Assembly (NCBI GenBank): GCA_963678055.1
Contig: OY782679.1
Location: 806,001 to 870,000, forward strand
Direction: 5' to 3'
DNA: 64,000 nucleotides
DNA from: CAXXOK01 sp963678055
Lineage (GTDB): Bacteria; Bacillota; Clostridia; Christensenellales; Aristaeellaceae
Positions 25,381 through 34,216 of this stretch are shown piece after piece. The position numbers were made by a program, and so were the translations under genes. The first letter of the stretch is position 1, and every line of letters begins with the position of its first letter. A model generated the notes under the pieces. It was not told the DNA's origin. It saw only the letters and a list, made by a program, of their open reading frames with translations, and ran no database searches.

Positions 25381-25994
25381 CCCAGGTGTTCGAAATCGTC
25401 CAGTGGTTCAGGGGTGGGGCCGTCTTCGCTGGGCTCGTCCTGGGCAGGTGCCAGGCTGGTGTTGGTAAACGTATAGACGGCACCTTCGCCTGGAACGCCG
25501 ATGCATTGAATGGTATACGCACCCAGTTGCCGCTCATACGCGCCGAAATTATCCAGCATGCCGTTTTTAATCTCTTCTGCCAGTAACAGGCGGCTCTCCG
25601 GGTCCGGGGAGACATGCATTGACATGATAAAAGCGATGCTGTGGTACTGGGCAGATACATAATCCAGATACAAACTATTACCTTCCACTGCGCCCTCGGG
25701 GAACAGCAATCTGATTTCGCAGGATTCGATAATCCCGCTGCCATCGGTGATGACAGTTACATGCAGCGCGTCCGATTGAATGGCGTATTGCATGTGGCCG
25801 TCGGCGCCGTAGTTGGATTCTTCCAGCTCTATGGGCAGCATGTGTCGCTGGGTAACGCTGTTAATAAATGCGATATTGTCCTTGTAATAGCTTGTAAACG
25901 TTGCCATGGTTTGCCCGGACAGCGCAAGGGCACCGGTAGGCAAAAGGCAAACAAGCAATAATAGTGCGACAATCCGCCGTAACGTACGCGGCAT
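25377..25994 (-). CDS. Secreted protein of unknown function
   Basis: Protein of 205 residues with a signal peptide (LRRIVALLLLVCLLPTGALA) and a mature domain of about 150 residues with alternating hydrophobic strands. The C-terminus is acidic and Pro-rich (PSEDGPTPEPLDDFEHLG). It starts directly after the glmM stop with no gap, so it is the third gene of the murG-glmM transcript. I recognise no family. Confidence 0.7.
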   Translation of the reverse strand: MPRTLRRIVALLLLVCLLPTGALALSGQTMATFTSYYKDNIAFINSVTQRHMLPIELEESNYGADGHMQYAIQSDALHVTVITDGSGIIESCEIRLLFPEGAVEGNSLYLDYVSAQYHSIAFIMSMHVSPDPESRLLLAEEIKNGMLDNFGAYERQLGAYTIQCIGVPGEGAVYTFTNTSLAPAQDEPSEDGPTPEPLDDFEHLG

Positions 25995-27344
25995 TTAGTT
26001 CAATTCCTTCTCAATTAGTTTGGCCAGGCGGAAGACGTCGGCATCGATCTCGCGCTGGTAGGGGCCTTCGATCATCACGCGAACCAGCGGTTCGGTACCG
26101 CTGGCGCGCACCAGCAGACGGCCGGTGTCTTTATATTTGTCTTCAATTTCCTTGATCATGTCCTGCACGCGGGGGTTTTGCTTGTAGCTTTCCTTCTTTT
26201 GATCGCTGACATGCGCGGCGTACTGGCTTTGGGGCATGACCTTCATCACAGCCGCCAGAGACGATAGCGAGGTTTTGGCGTGCACCATCGCGCTAAGCAC
26301 CTGCAAAGCGGTCAAAATACCATCGCCTGTGGTGTTAAACGCCCGCATAATTACATGACCGGACTGCTCGCCGCCGAGCATATGGTCTTCCTCGCGCATT
26401 TTCTCCAGCACATAGCGGTCGCCGACCTTGGTTTTCAGCAGCTGGATGCCGTGCTTTTTCATGGCGATGTCCAAGCCCATATTGCTCATCACGGTTGCGA
26501 CCAGCGTATTGGTCGTGAGCATGTTCTTTTCTTTCATATACACGGCAAGCAGCGCCATCATCTGGTCGCCGTCGACCAGTTTACCGCGTTCGTCCGAGGC
26601 GATAACGCGGTCGGCATCGCCGTCAAAGGCAAAGCCTACATCCGCACCCAGCTCCTTGACCAGCTCGCTGAGCCGCTGGGGATGGGTGGAGCCGCACAGA
26701 TCGTTGATGTTAGTACCGTCGGGTTCGTGATAATACGTGCTGACCTTCGCGCCCAGTTCCTTAAACACAGCCGGGGCTACATCGTAGGCCGCGCCGTTGG
26801 CACAGTCCAGCACAACATGCAGGCCGTCCAGCCGTACATCAAGTGAGCTTTGAATAAAGTCAATGTAGCGCCGTGCGGCGTTGAACTGGTGCACGGGTCT
26901 GCCGATGTGCGTGCCGACGGGGAGTTTGTAATCGGTCGGTAAGCCATTGCGGACGATGTCCTCAATCTTGTCTTCCAGCTCGTCGATCAGCTTGTGTCCG
27001 TGTTTGTCAAAGTACTTAATCCCGTTGTACTCCACGGAGTTATGGCTTGCGGAGATCACACAGCCGGCATCGGCCTCGTAATACCGGGTCAGGTAGGCGA
27101 TCGCCGGGGTCGGCATAATACCCACCAGAACAGCGCGCGCGCCAACGCTGCAAATACCGGAGACCATGGCGGACTCCAGCATTTCACCGCTCACGCGTGT
27201 GTCGCGCCCGACCAGAATGGTGGGGCTGTGCACATCACTTGCCAGCACCGCAGCGCTGGCCTGCCCCAGTTTATATGCCATTTCACAGGTTAGATCGGCG
27301 TTGGCAACACCGCGTACGCCATCGGTACCGAACATTCTGGCCAT
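25995..27344 (-). CDS. glmM: Phosphoglucosamine mutase
   Basis: Converts glucosamine-6-phosphate to glucosamine-1-phosphate for UDP-GlcNAc and peptidoglycan synthesis. It has 449 residues, the usual length. MARMFGTDGVRGVAN opens the protein; the catalytic phosphoserine loop is ISASHNSVEYNGIK, the metal loop is DGDADR, and the phosphate-binding loop is RASGTEPLVRVM. It lies 1 base after murG in the same direction, linking two steps of wall precursor synthesis. Confidence 0.96.
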   Translation of the reverse strand: MARMFGTDGVRGVANADLTCEMAYKLGQASAAVLASDVHSPTILVGRDTRVSGEMLESAMVSGICSVGARAVLVGIMPTPAIAYLTRYYEADAGCVISASHNSVEYNGIKYFDKHGHKLIDELEDKIEDIVRNGLPTDYKLPVGTHIGRPVHQFNAARRYIDFIQSSLDVRLDGLHVVLDCANGAAYDVAPAVFKELGAKVSTYYHEPDGTNINDLCGSTHPQRLSELVKELGADVGFAFDGDADRVIASDERGKLVDGDQMMALLAVYMKEKNMLTTNTLVATVMSNMGLDIAMKKHGIQLLKTKVGDRYVLEKMREEDHMLGGEQSGHVIMRAFNTTGDGILTALQVLSAMVHAKTSLSSLAAVMKVMPQSQYAAHVSDQKKESYKQNPRVQDMIKEIEDKYKDTGRLLVRASGTEPLVRVMIEGPYQREIDADVFRLAKLIEKELN

Positions 27345-27345
27345 A

Positions 27346-28419
27346 TTATTCTCTCCTCGTCTGCACGTCTTGGATCAGTTGCATAACCGCATCGGTGCCG
27401 TTTTGCAAGGCGCAGCTGCCCATAGCGGTACGCAGGGTGTCCTGATCGTTCAATAAGCCGATTAATGCATTCGTTAAGGTTTCGGGTGTCAAGTTCTCTT
27501 GCGCAAGCACTCTGGCAAAGCCTTGCTTTTCAAAGCTGGCAGCGTTTTTAATCTGATCGCCGCGGCTGGCGGATAGTGGATAGGGAATCAGCAGCATGGG
27601 CTTTTGCAGTGCCAGCAGCTCGCTGAGCGTGTTGGCACCGGCGCGCCCTAGTACAATATCGGCTGCCGCCAAGGCATCGGGCCATTCCTGTTGCAGGTAT
27701 TCAAACTGCCGGTAGCCCGGCTCCTTTGCAAGGCTTTCATCCAGGTTGCCTTTGCCGCATAAATGTAAAATATCCATTTGGGGCAATAGCTGCGGCAGTG
27801 CTTTGCGGAGCGCCAGGTTAATCGCCTGGGCACCCTGACTGCCGCCGGTTACCAGCAATATGGGTTTATCGCCTTGCAGCCCAGAAAGGGCCAGCCCTTG
27901 CTCCCGTTTGCCGTTAAGCAGGTCCTCGCGCAGTGGGGTACCGGTCATCACGCCCTTACCGCCGATGCACGCGGCGCATTCGGGGAAAGTGGTAGCGACC
28001 ACATCGGCAAAGCGTGCCGCAATGCGGTTGGCAAGCCCCGGGGTCATATCACTTTCGTGGCAAACGGTGGGCACATGGTTCCAGTGCGCGGCGATAACCA
28101 CGGGGATGCTCACAAACCCGCCTTTGGAAAAGCATACGTTGGGCTTTAGCTTACGGATCAGCCAGTATGACTGCCAAATACCGCCCAGCACGCGGAACAT
28201 ATCTGTAAAATTTAACAGACTGAAATATCGCCTGAGCTTGCCGGATTGGACGGCGTGATAGGTTACACCTTCGATGGGGCGTATAATATCATGCTCAATG
28301 CCGGACCGCCTGCCGATGTAGTGTATCTCATACCCTGCCGCTTTCAGGCGGGGGATTAGCCCTAAATGCGGGGAAACATGGCCGGCAGTGCCTCCACCGG
28401 TCAACACGATGCGCTTCAT
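27346..28419 (-). CDS. murG: UDP-N-acetylglucosamine:lipid-linked muramyl-pentapeptide transferase MurG
   Basis: Membrane-associated glycosyltransferase that converts lipid I to lipid II. It has 357 residues with the two-domain GT-B fold. Motifs: GGGTAGHVSPHLGLI near the N-terminus, SKGGFVSIPVVIAAHW, HESDMTPGLANR, LLVTGGSQGAQAIN and the C-terminal RAGANTLSELLALQKPMLLIPYP region. It is the first gene of murG-glmM-unknown. Unusually it is not within the division and cell-wall cluster. Confidence 0.95.
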   Translation of the reverse strand: MKRIVLTGGGTAGHVSPHLGLIPRLKAAGYEIHYIGRRSGIEHDIIRPIEGVTYHAVQSGKLRRYFSLLNFTDMFRVLGGIWQSYWLIRKLKPNVCFSKGGFVSIPVVIAAHWNHVPTVCHESDMTPGLANRIAARFADVVATTFPECAACIGGKGVMTGTPLREDLLNGKREQGLALSGLQGDKPILLVTGGSQGAQAINLALRKALPQLLPQMDILHLCGKGNLDESLAKEPGYRQFEYLQQEWPDALAAADIVLGRAGANTLSELLALQKPMLLIPYPLSASRGDQIKNAASFEKQGFARVLAQENLTPETLTNALIGLLNDQDTLRTAMGSCALQNGTDAVMQLIQDVQTRRE

Positions 28420-28492
28420 TCAATGCGCTCCTTTGTTGTTCTATCGCGCATAGTATACACCAAAACCCGGAAACATGCCAATGCACGCATGC

Positions 28493-28521
28493 TTGAAAAG
28501 AAGCCCTGTACGCGCTATACT
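28493..28521 (+). promoter_or_regulatory. Promoter of apgM
   Basis: TTGAAA at 28493-28498 and TATACT at 28516-28521 with a 17-base spacer, 30 bases before the ATG. Confidence 0.65.
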
Positions 28522-28551
28522 GAAACCTGATTATAGTAGGAGAGCGCACGC

Positions 28552-29799
28552 ATGAAATACGTATTGGTGATTGGAGACGGCATGGCGGATGCCAGGCTGA
28601 AACAACTCGATGGAAAAACGCCGATGGAGGCATTAACGCTGGACGCGTTTGACCGCGCTGCCGGCGGCGACTACGGCCGTGTACGCACCGTGCCCAAAGG
28701 GCTGGTGCCGGGCAGTGATACGGCGATATTGTCAATTTTCGGCAACGATCCCCGCAGCTGTTACACCGGCCGCAGTGTGCTGGAAGCGGCCGGCATGGGC
28801 ATTACGGTGCCGGATGGCAGCGTCAGCTTGCGCGTCAACCTCTGTGCTGTGGAGGAACAAGGCGGCAGCCTGGTGATACGAAGCCACAACGGCGGCGGCA
28901 TTCACGGCAAGGATGCCGAAACCCTGATGCACGATTTGACCACCGTCTCCTCGCCGTTTGTTGATACCATGCACAAGGCGGGGCAGCAAATTCATATTAC
29001 GGATACCTTCCGCCATATCGGCGTGATGGCAACAGAGGCAAGCGATTTGTCATCCGTTCATCTCACCGAACCGCATAATATTCTGGATAAAGCGATTGAG
29101 GACTATTTGCCGTCCTGTAAGGACGGAAGCCCGGCTGCCGAAAGAATGTGCCGGCAGATTCAGGAACTGATGCTGCTAAGCTATGATGTGCTCAAAGATC
29201 ACCCCATCAACCGTGCCCGCAAGGAACAGGGGCTGCTGCCCGCCAATATGATTTGGCCCTGGGGCGCGGCTACGGCCATGCAGCTGGACTCCTTTGAACG
29301 CAAGTACCATAAAACAGGCACAGTCATCAGCGCGGTGCCGCTGGTGTGGGGCATTGCTTCGCTGGCGGGCCTGAAAACCCCACGCGTTCCGGGCGCAAAC
29401 GGCGACCTGGATACCAACTATCAGGGTAAGGTGGACGCTGTTTTGGACGCGTTGCTTGGCGGCGATGATTTTGCCGCCGTGCATATTGAAGCGCCGGACG
29501 AAATGGCGCATGCAGGCGATATGATTAAGAAAATGCGGGCAATCCAGAATGTGAACGATCTGGTTGTGCGCCCGCTGTTTCAGGCACTGGATAGCCGCGG
29601 GGAAGACTACCGCATGCTGGTGATGTGCGATCACCCCACGCTCCTGACCACGCGCGGGCACGACGGCAACCCTGTGCCCTTTGCTATTTACGACAGCCGC
29701 AACCCCGGCACTCCCCGTAAGTATTCGGAATCGGGAGCGCAACCCATGCCATTGGTGGACGATGGGTCTACACTGCTAGAAAGGTTGTTTTCAGCGTGA
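28552..29799 (+). CDS. apgM: 2,3-bisphosphoglycerate-independent phosphoglycerate mutase, archaeal type
   Basis: Interconverts 3- and 2-phosphoglycerate in glycolysis. It has 415 residues and belongs to the ApgM branch of the alkaline phosphatase superfamily, with metal-binding GDGMAD at the N-terminus, PGSDTAILSIFGNDP carrying the nucleophile Ser region, and CDHPTLLTTRGHDGNPVPF near the C-terminus. The following gene starts within its stop (GTGA overlap). Confidence 0.93.
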   Translation: MKYVLVIGDGMADARLKQLDGKTPMEALTLDAFDRAAGGDYGRVRTVPKGLVPGSDTAILSIFGNDPRSCYTGRSVLEAAGMGITVPDGSVSLRVNLCAVEEQGGSLVIRSHNGGGIHGKDAETLMHDLTTVSSPFVDTMHKAGQQIHITDTFRHIGVMATEASDLSSVHLTEPHNILDKAIEDYLPSCKDGSPAAERMCRQIQELMLLSYDVLKDHPINRARKEQGLLPANMIWPWGAATAMQLDSFERKYHKTGTVISAVPLVWGIASLAGLKTPRVPGANGDLDTNYQGKVDAVLDALLGGDDFAAVHIEAPDEMAHAGDMIKKMRAIQNVNDLVVRPLFQALDSRGEDYRMLVMCDHPTLLTTRGHDGNPVPFAIYDSRNPGTPRKYSESGAQPMPLVDDGSTLLERLFSA

Positions 29800-30338
29800 C
29801 GAAACTGCGCCGGTTTGTTTGGTATCTGGCCACGCGCCTGTTCATCCTGCTGGCGCTGGTGGGCTTTGCTGTCGTAACCTTTTACTATGCCATGAACGCG
29901 ACCAATATCTCTGTGGTGCTCAAAGATGGCATGGCCATGCGCGCCCAGGTGATTATGATGGACGACGACCCGGATGAACTGACCAAGTTTTTTCAGGAGA
30001 ATTATTTGCAGCGGGATGAAAACCTCCTGCGCGCGCTGGACGGCGGAAGCCCGTATGCAATTTATACCGTTCGCGGCATCGACCACCGGCTGCAATTGAC
30101 ATGGATGTGGTGCTGGCCGTGGGAGACCACCGCCAAGGCGGAGTTTATCGAGCGCATTCCGCGCATCGACGGCCGCATCAATCGCCAGTACGAGGAAACG
30201 GCCATCCGGCTGTATGGGGAAGACCAATACGAAAGCCCGCCGCGTTGGCAGGCTGCGCATTATACGGCGACACTGGTCAAAGAACACGACCAGTGGCATA
30301 TCCGAACGATACAGGTCAAGGAATTGCTGGACGATTAA
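29796..30338 (+). CDS. Membrane-anchored protein of unknown function
   Basis: Protein of 180 residues that starts with GTG overlapping the apgM stop by 4 bases. One transmembrane segment lies near residues 9-30 (LFILLALVGFAVVTFYYAM). The rest is a soluble domain rich in Trp, Glu and Arg (WMWCWPWETTAKAEF). It is probably cotranslated with apgM but I see no functional link. I recognise no family. Confidence 0.65.
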   Translation: MTKLRRFVWYLATRLFILLALVGFAVVTFYYAMNATNISVVLKDGMAMRAQVIMMDDDPDELTKFFQENYLQRDENLLRALDGGSPYAIYTVRGIDHRLQLTWMWCWPWETTAKAEFIERIPRIDGRINRQYEETAIRLYGEDQYESPPRWQAAHYTATLVKEHDQWHIRTIQVKELLDD

Positions 30339-30372
30339 AAAAGCATCCTGCGAAGGCAGGATGCTTTTTTTT
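30337..30372. terminator. Bidirectional terminator
   Basis: GCATCCTGC at 30343-30351 and GCAGGATGC at 30356-30364 with six A before and eight T after. It separates the convergent membrane-protein and HAD genes. Part of the same sequence (ACATCCTGTGAAGG) is seen at about 20288-20301 without its second arm. Confidence 0.88.
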
Positions 30373-31033
30373 ACTTTGCGTTTAGTTGATCAATTAACCC
30401 CGGCAGTTCGTGCAGGGACTGCAGTACGGTATCGGTATAGGGCGCAAGGGCATCAGTATAGGGCTTTAGATCGGGAATCATCACCGCGTACGCGCCGCTT
30501 TGGCGTATGGCGCGCAGGCCGCTGGGAGAGTCTTCCACGCCCAGGCAATAGGCAGGGTCTACACCGGCGATCTTGGACGCCTTTTGAAAAATCTCCGGAG
30601 CGGGTTTGCCGTTGGTGACTTCATCGCCGCACACCTTGCCGGATAGCATAGCGTCCAGCTCCGGCAGTGTGGAAAAGAAATCATCCACGGCAAAGCGTGG
30701 GCAGCTGGTGGCCAGCACCATGGGCAGTCCGCGCGCTTTGAGCGCGGTAAAGCATTCGGTTACGCCCGGTTTTAGCGGCGTTCCATTTTGCTTTACATGG
30801 GTGCGCACATCATCAAACAGGCGTGTATAGATTGTTTCATACGGAAAATCATCCCCGTAGGTCTGTATATACATCTCCTGGCAAACGCCGATAGGCACGC
30901 CCAAGGTTTTAATGAAAAACGGATGGGTCATGGTATACCCATATTCCTGCATGAGGGCTACCAGTTGATCGTAATAGAGTTGCTCGGTGTTGAATAATGT
31001 GCCGTCCATGTCAAACAATACCGCTTGGATCAT
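30371..31033 (-). CDS. HAD-superfamily hydrolase (beta-phosphoglucomutase-like)
   Basis: Cytoplasmic phosphatase or phosphomutase of 220 residues. Motif I is FDMDGTLFNTE with the nucleophile Asp, motif II is VLATSCP, the lysine is in the KPAPEIF segment, and motif IV is GVEDSPSGLRA. The helical cap after motif I places it with subclass IA. The substrate is not clear; it may be a sugar phosphate. It starts 3 bases after the FAD-dependent gene and is probably cotranscribed with it. Confidence 0.9.
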   Translation of the reverse strand: MIQAVLFDMDGTLFNTEQLYYDQLVALMQEYGYTMTHPFFIKTLGVPIGVCQEMYIQTYGDDFPYETIYTRLFDDVRTHVKQNGTPLKPGVTECFTALKARGLPMVLATSCPRFAVDDFFSTLPELDAMLSGKVCGDEVTNGKPAPEIFQKASKIAGVDPAYCLGVEDSPSGLRAIRQSGAYAVMIPDLKPYTDALAPYTDTVLQSLHELPGLIDQLNAK

Positions 31034-31036
31034 CGT

Positions 31037-32629
31037 TTATGTCCTTTCGTCCAGGGCCGCTTTCAGACCGTCGAGTGCTGAGGAGATAATGCCACCAGCA
31101 TAACCCGCGCCTTCGCCAAGTGGGTACAGACCACGCAGCGCGCTTTCCCGTTTCTCATCGCGCACAATGCGCACAGGGGAGGAGGAGCGTGTTTCCGGTG
31201 CGGTGAGCAGCGCATCGGGCAGGTCGAAGCCGTGCAAACGCTTGCCAAGTGCTGGCAGGGCGATGCGCAGGGCATCGGTAACAAACGCCGGGAAAATGCC
31301 TGTAATATCAGTGGGAACCGCGCCCGGCAGATAGCTGGGTGTTACCGTACCAAAGCCCTTGCTGGGCCTACGCGCAAGGAAGTCTTCCACGCGCTGGCAG
31401 GGTGCGTTGTACCCGGCGATGGCATAGGCCGCTTCTTCCATACGGCGCTGGAGGGCAATCCCGTCCAGAGGCTGTCCGAAATCATCAGGTTTTACCCCGA
31501 CGAGCACGGCGGAATTGGCGTTTTGCCCGCTGCGGGCGTGGCGGCTCATGCCGTTAATATTCAGGCGGCCCGGCTCGCTGGAGGCGTTGATAACCTCGCC
31601 GCCGGGGCACATACAAAAGGTGAATACACCGCGACCATCGGGGGTTCTGGTGTTGAGCTTATAGTCCGCCGGGGGCATGGCGGGGTGGGTGGCAAAGCTG
31701 CCGTACTGCGCCTGATTGATCAGCGCTTGCGGATGCTCAATGCGGACCCCGACGGCAAACGGCTTGGCGGCCAGCGGGACATGCAGATCGTTTAGCCATG
31801 TATACACATCGCGCGCACTGTGGCCGGTTGCAAGGTACACTGCATCAGTCTCAAAGCGCATGGGGCCGACTTCTACGGCCGTTACGCTGCCGTCTTGCAC
31901 GGTCAGGCCGGTGACTTTATGTTCAAATAAAACCTCTGCACCAAGCGATAGCAGCTTGCCGCGCAGCGCTTTGAGTACGAAAACCAGCTGATCGGTGCCG
32001 ATGTGGGGTTTGGCATCGAAAAGAATGTCTTCCGGTGCGCCGCAGGTGGCAAAGGTGCGTAAAATGGTGCGGATGAGCGGATCGTTGAGGCCACAGGTCA
32101 GCTTGCCGTCGCTGAATGCGCCCGCGCCGCCTTCACCAAACACCACGTTGCTTTCGGGGTTCAGACTGCCGTCCTTGAGCAGGGCGGCTACGTCCAGCGT
32201 GCGGGCGTTGACCTGTTTTCCGCGTTCTAATACAATGGGCTTTGCCCCGCGTGCAGCAAGCCCCAGCGCGCAAAACAGCCCGGCCGGGCCTGCGCCAACG
32301 ACCACCGGGCGCGCTTTGCCCTTGGGGTAGGTAGGTACGGGCAGGGAGAATATATCGTGCTCCTTTGTGGTCTCCAGCAAAACAGCCTGGTTGGGTTTAA
32401 AGCGCTTGATTAGCTTTTGTTCCAGCGCTGCGGAGCGAAGTTTTACATCCAGCGACAGCATAAAACACACGTCGCGCTTATTGCGTGCATCCACGCTGCG
32501 GCGTGCAATCCTCACGGACTGAATATCACTGTTTGGCAATTTGAGGCGCGCCGCTGCAAGCGCACGCAGATCGGACGTTCCGTCTGCCGCGTTGTCCGGT
32601 GCCAGCCTGATTTGATGCAGCCTGAGCAT
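31037..32629 (-). CDS. FAD-dependent oxidoreductase, COG2509-like
   Basis: Protein of 530 residues with an N-terminal domain of about 85 residues and a Rossmann FAD-binding motif (VVVGAGPAGLFCALG), then ERGK, EGGAGAFSDGKL and the C-terminal PLGEGAGYAGGI. This is the pattern of the widespread NAD(FAD)-utilizing dehydrogenases of unknown substrate. The ATG at 32629 with GGAGG 6 bases upstream is the best start; the frame is open further to 32698. Confidence 0.88.
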   Translation of the reverse strand: MLRLHQIRLAPDNAADGTSDLRALAAARLKLPNSDIQSVRIARRSVDARNKRDVCFMLSLDVKLRSAALEQKLIKRFKPNQAVLLETTKEHDIFSLPVPTYPKGKARPVVVGAGPAGLFCALGLAARGAKPIVLERGKQVNARTLDVAALLKDGSLNPESNVVFGEGGAGAFSDGKLTCGLNDPLIRTILRTFATCGAPEDILFDAKPHIGTDQLVFVLKALRGKLLSLGAEVLFEHKVTGLTVQDGSVTAVEVGPMRFETDAVYLATGHSARDVYTWLNDLHVPLAAKPFAVGVRIEHPQALINQAQYGSFATHPAMPPADYKLNTRTPDGRGVFTFCMCPGGEVINASSEPGRLNINGMSRHARSGQNANSAVLVGVKPDDFGQPLDGIALQRRMEEAAYAIAGYNAPCQRVEDFLARRPSKGFGTVTPSYLPGAVPTDITGIFPAFVTDALRIALPALGKRLHGFDLPDALLTAPETRSSSPVRIVRDEKRESALRGLYPLGEGAGYAGGIISSALDGLKAALDERT

Positions 32630-32712
32630 ACCGCGCCTCCGTTTCCTAAATACTGCCACCATCCTATCACAGGGTCGGGTGGAATACAACTGCGCCACAG
32701 GCGTGAATATGC

Positions 32713-32718
32713 TATAAT
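32713..32718 (+). promoter_or_regulatory. Extended -10 promoter of lspA
   Basis: TATAAT preceded by TGC (extended -10) 40 bases before the lspA start. The -35 region is weak. Confidence 0.55.
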
Positions 32719-32757
32719 AACCGGGAAGAATTTTGGCTCCGGGGAGGACGAAACACG

Positions 32758-33246
32758 GTGTTTTGGATCATTACGGTTTTGGTACTGCTGCTTGACCGCA
32801 TTGCCAAGCTGCTGACGCTGCAGCACATGGCGATTGGCCAGCGCATGGTATGGATTAGCGGCGTGCTGGAGCTGCGTTATACGCAAAATACAGGGATGGC
32901 GCTGGGCATTTTATCTGGGTACACGCTGGTGAGTATTGTACTGCCGCTGATTGCCGTGACGGCCGGCGTACTGATGCTGCGCAAGTATAAACTGTCGCGC
33001 TTTATGTGGGTCGCCGCTGCGCTGATTTTTGGCGGCTTTCTGGCAAACCTGTTTGACCGGGTTTGGTTTGGCTTTGTTGTGGACATGGTATATTTCCCTT
33101 GGCTGCCGTATTTCGTTTGTAATGTGGCCGATATCGCTATCACGTTTGGCGCGGTGATGACGGCCATTAGCCTTTTATGGCGGCCCAAAGACTGGCAACT
33201 GAAACTTGCGGAGGGTACTGATCGTGAACAAAACCCTGACAGCTGA
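32758..33246 (+). CDS. lspA: Lipoprotein signal peptidase (signal peptidase II)
   Basis: Aspartyl protease of the inner membrane that cuts prolipoproteins before the lipid-modified Cys. It has 162 residues with four hydrophobic segments. NTGMALGILSG, ANLFDRVWFGFVVDMV and FVCNVADIAITFG supply the conserved Asn and the two catalytic Asp. GTG start with GGGGAGG about 10 bases upstream. The coding end overlaps the next gene by 23 bases. Confidence 0.92.
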   Translation: MFWIITVLVLLLDRIAKLLTLQHMAIGQRMVWISGVLELRYTQNTGMALGILSGYTLVSIVLPLIAVTAGVLMLRKYKLSRFMWVAAALIFGGFLANLFDRVWFGFVVDMVYFPWLPYFVCNVADIAITFGAVMTAISLLWRPKDWQLKLAEGTDREQNPDS

Positions 33247-34129
33247 TACATCCTCACGGCTGGATGTGCTGGTGGCCGAAGGCTGCGGCGTTACACGCTC
33301 GCAGGCGGCCAAATGGATTGCCGGTGGTTTATGCCATCTCAATGGAAAAGCAGTCTTGAAAGCAGGCACGGCGGTGAAAGCGGGAGACGAGTTGACCGTG
33401 AACATTCCCGACCCCCGGCCTGATGCAGCGGAAAAAGAGAACATCCCCATCACGATCCTGTATCAGGATGCGGATATCGCGGTGGTCAATAAGCCATGCG
33501 GCATGGTGACCCATCCGGCGGGCGGCAATACGACGGGTACGTTGGTGAACGCGCTGCTGTATGCGCTGGACGGCCTATCCGGCATCGGCGGGGTACAAAG
33601 GCCGGGCATCGTACACAGGCTGGACAAGGATACCAGCGGCATCATGCTGGTGGCCAAGAACGATCAGGCGCATATAGCGCTGTCCAAACAGCTCAAGGAA
33701 CGCAGCGTGGAAAAGCACTACCTGGCGGTGGTCGAAGGTGTGATGAAGGAGACGCATGGGTTGATCGATCAACCCATCGGGCGCTCCAAACGCGACCGTA
33801 AGAAGATGGCGATCACGCAGGACGGTAGACCCTCGCTGACCGAATGGACTGTGCTGGAAGCGCTCAAACAGGCGACCCTGCTGGATGTGCACATACTTAC
33901 CGGTCGCACGCACCAGATTCGTGTTCATATGCAGTATAGCCACCATCCCGTGGCGGGTGATCCCGTTTACGGGGTAAAAGCCGGGGTCAAGGTGCCGCGG
34001 CTGATGCTGCATGCACACACGCTGGCGTTTACCCATCCCCGTACCGGCGAGCGGATGGAACTGACGGCGCCGCCGCCTGTAGAATTTGAAGAAACGGTGT
34101 CAAAATTACGGTTTCCGCAGGGCAGATAG
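33224..34129 (+). CDS. RNA pseudouridine synthase, RluD family
   Basis: Modifies uridines in rRNA. It has 301 residues with an N-terminal S4 domain (SRLDVLVAEGCGVTRSQAAKWI, quoted in part) and catalytic motif HRLDKDTSGIMLVAKN with the catalytic Asp, VNKPCGMVTHPAGG, and LLDVHILTGRTHQIRVHM. The start is GTG at 33224 with GGAGGG upstream, inside the 3' end of lspA. The order lspA-rluD is common in Bacillota. Confidence 0.93.
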   Translation: MNKTLTADTSSRLDVLVAEGCGVTRSQAAKWIAGGLCHLNGKAVLKAGTAVKAGDELTVNIPDPRPDAAEKENIPITILYQDADIAVVNKPCGMVTHPAGGNTTGTLVNALLYALDGLSGIGGVQRPGIVHRLDKDTSGIMLVAKNDQAHIALSKQLKERSVEKHYLAVVEGVMKETHGLIDQPIGRSKRDRKKMAITQDGRPSLTEWTVLEALKQATLLDVHILTGRTHQIRVHMQYSHHPVAGDPVYGVKAGVKVPRLMLHAHTLAFTHPRTGERMELTAPPPVEFEETVSKLRFPQGR

Positions 34130-34177
34130 AAAAGCGAACTTTTGTTCTGTTTTATGCTTCCCAAGCGGTACTCTGTA

Positions 34178-34186
34178 TGGTATAAT
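34178..34186 (+). promoter_or_regulatory. Extended -10 promoter of the rimO-pgsA-cinA-recA cluster
   Basis: TGG followed by the consensus TATAAT (34181-34186), 30 bases before the rimO ATG. No clear -35. Confidence 0.6.
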
Positions 34187-34216
34187 GAGCCGAACATAAA
34201 GGACGGAAGGTACACT

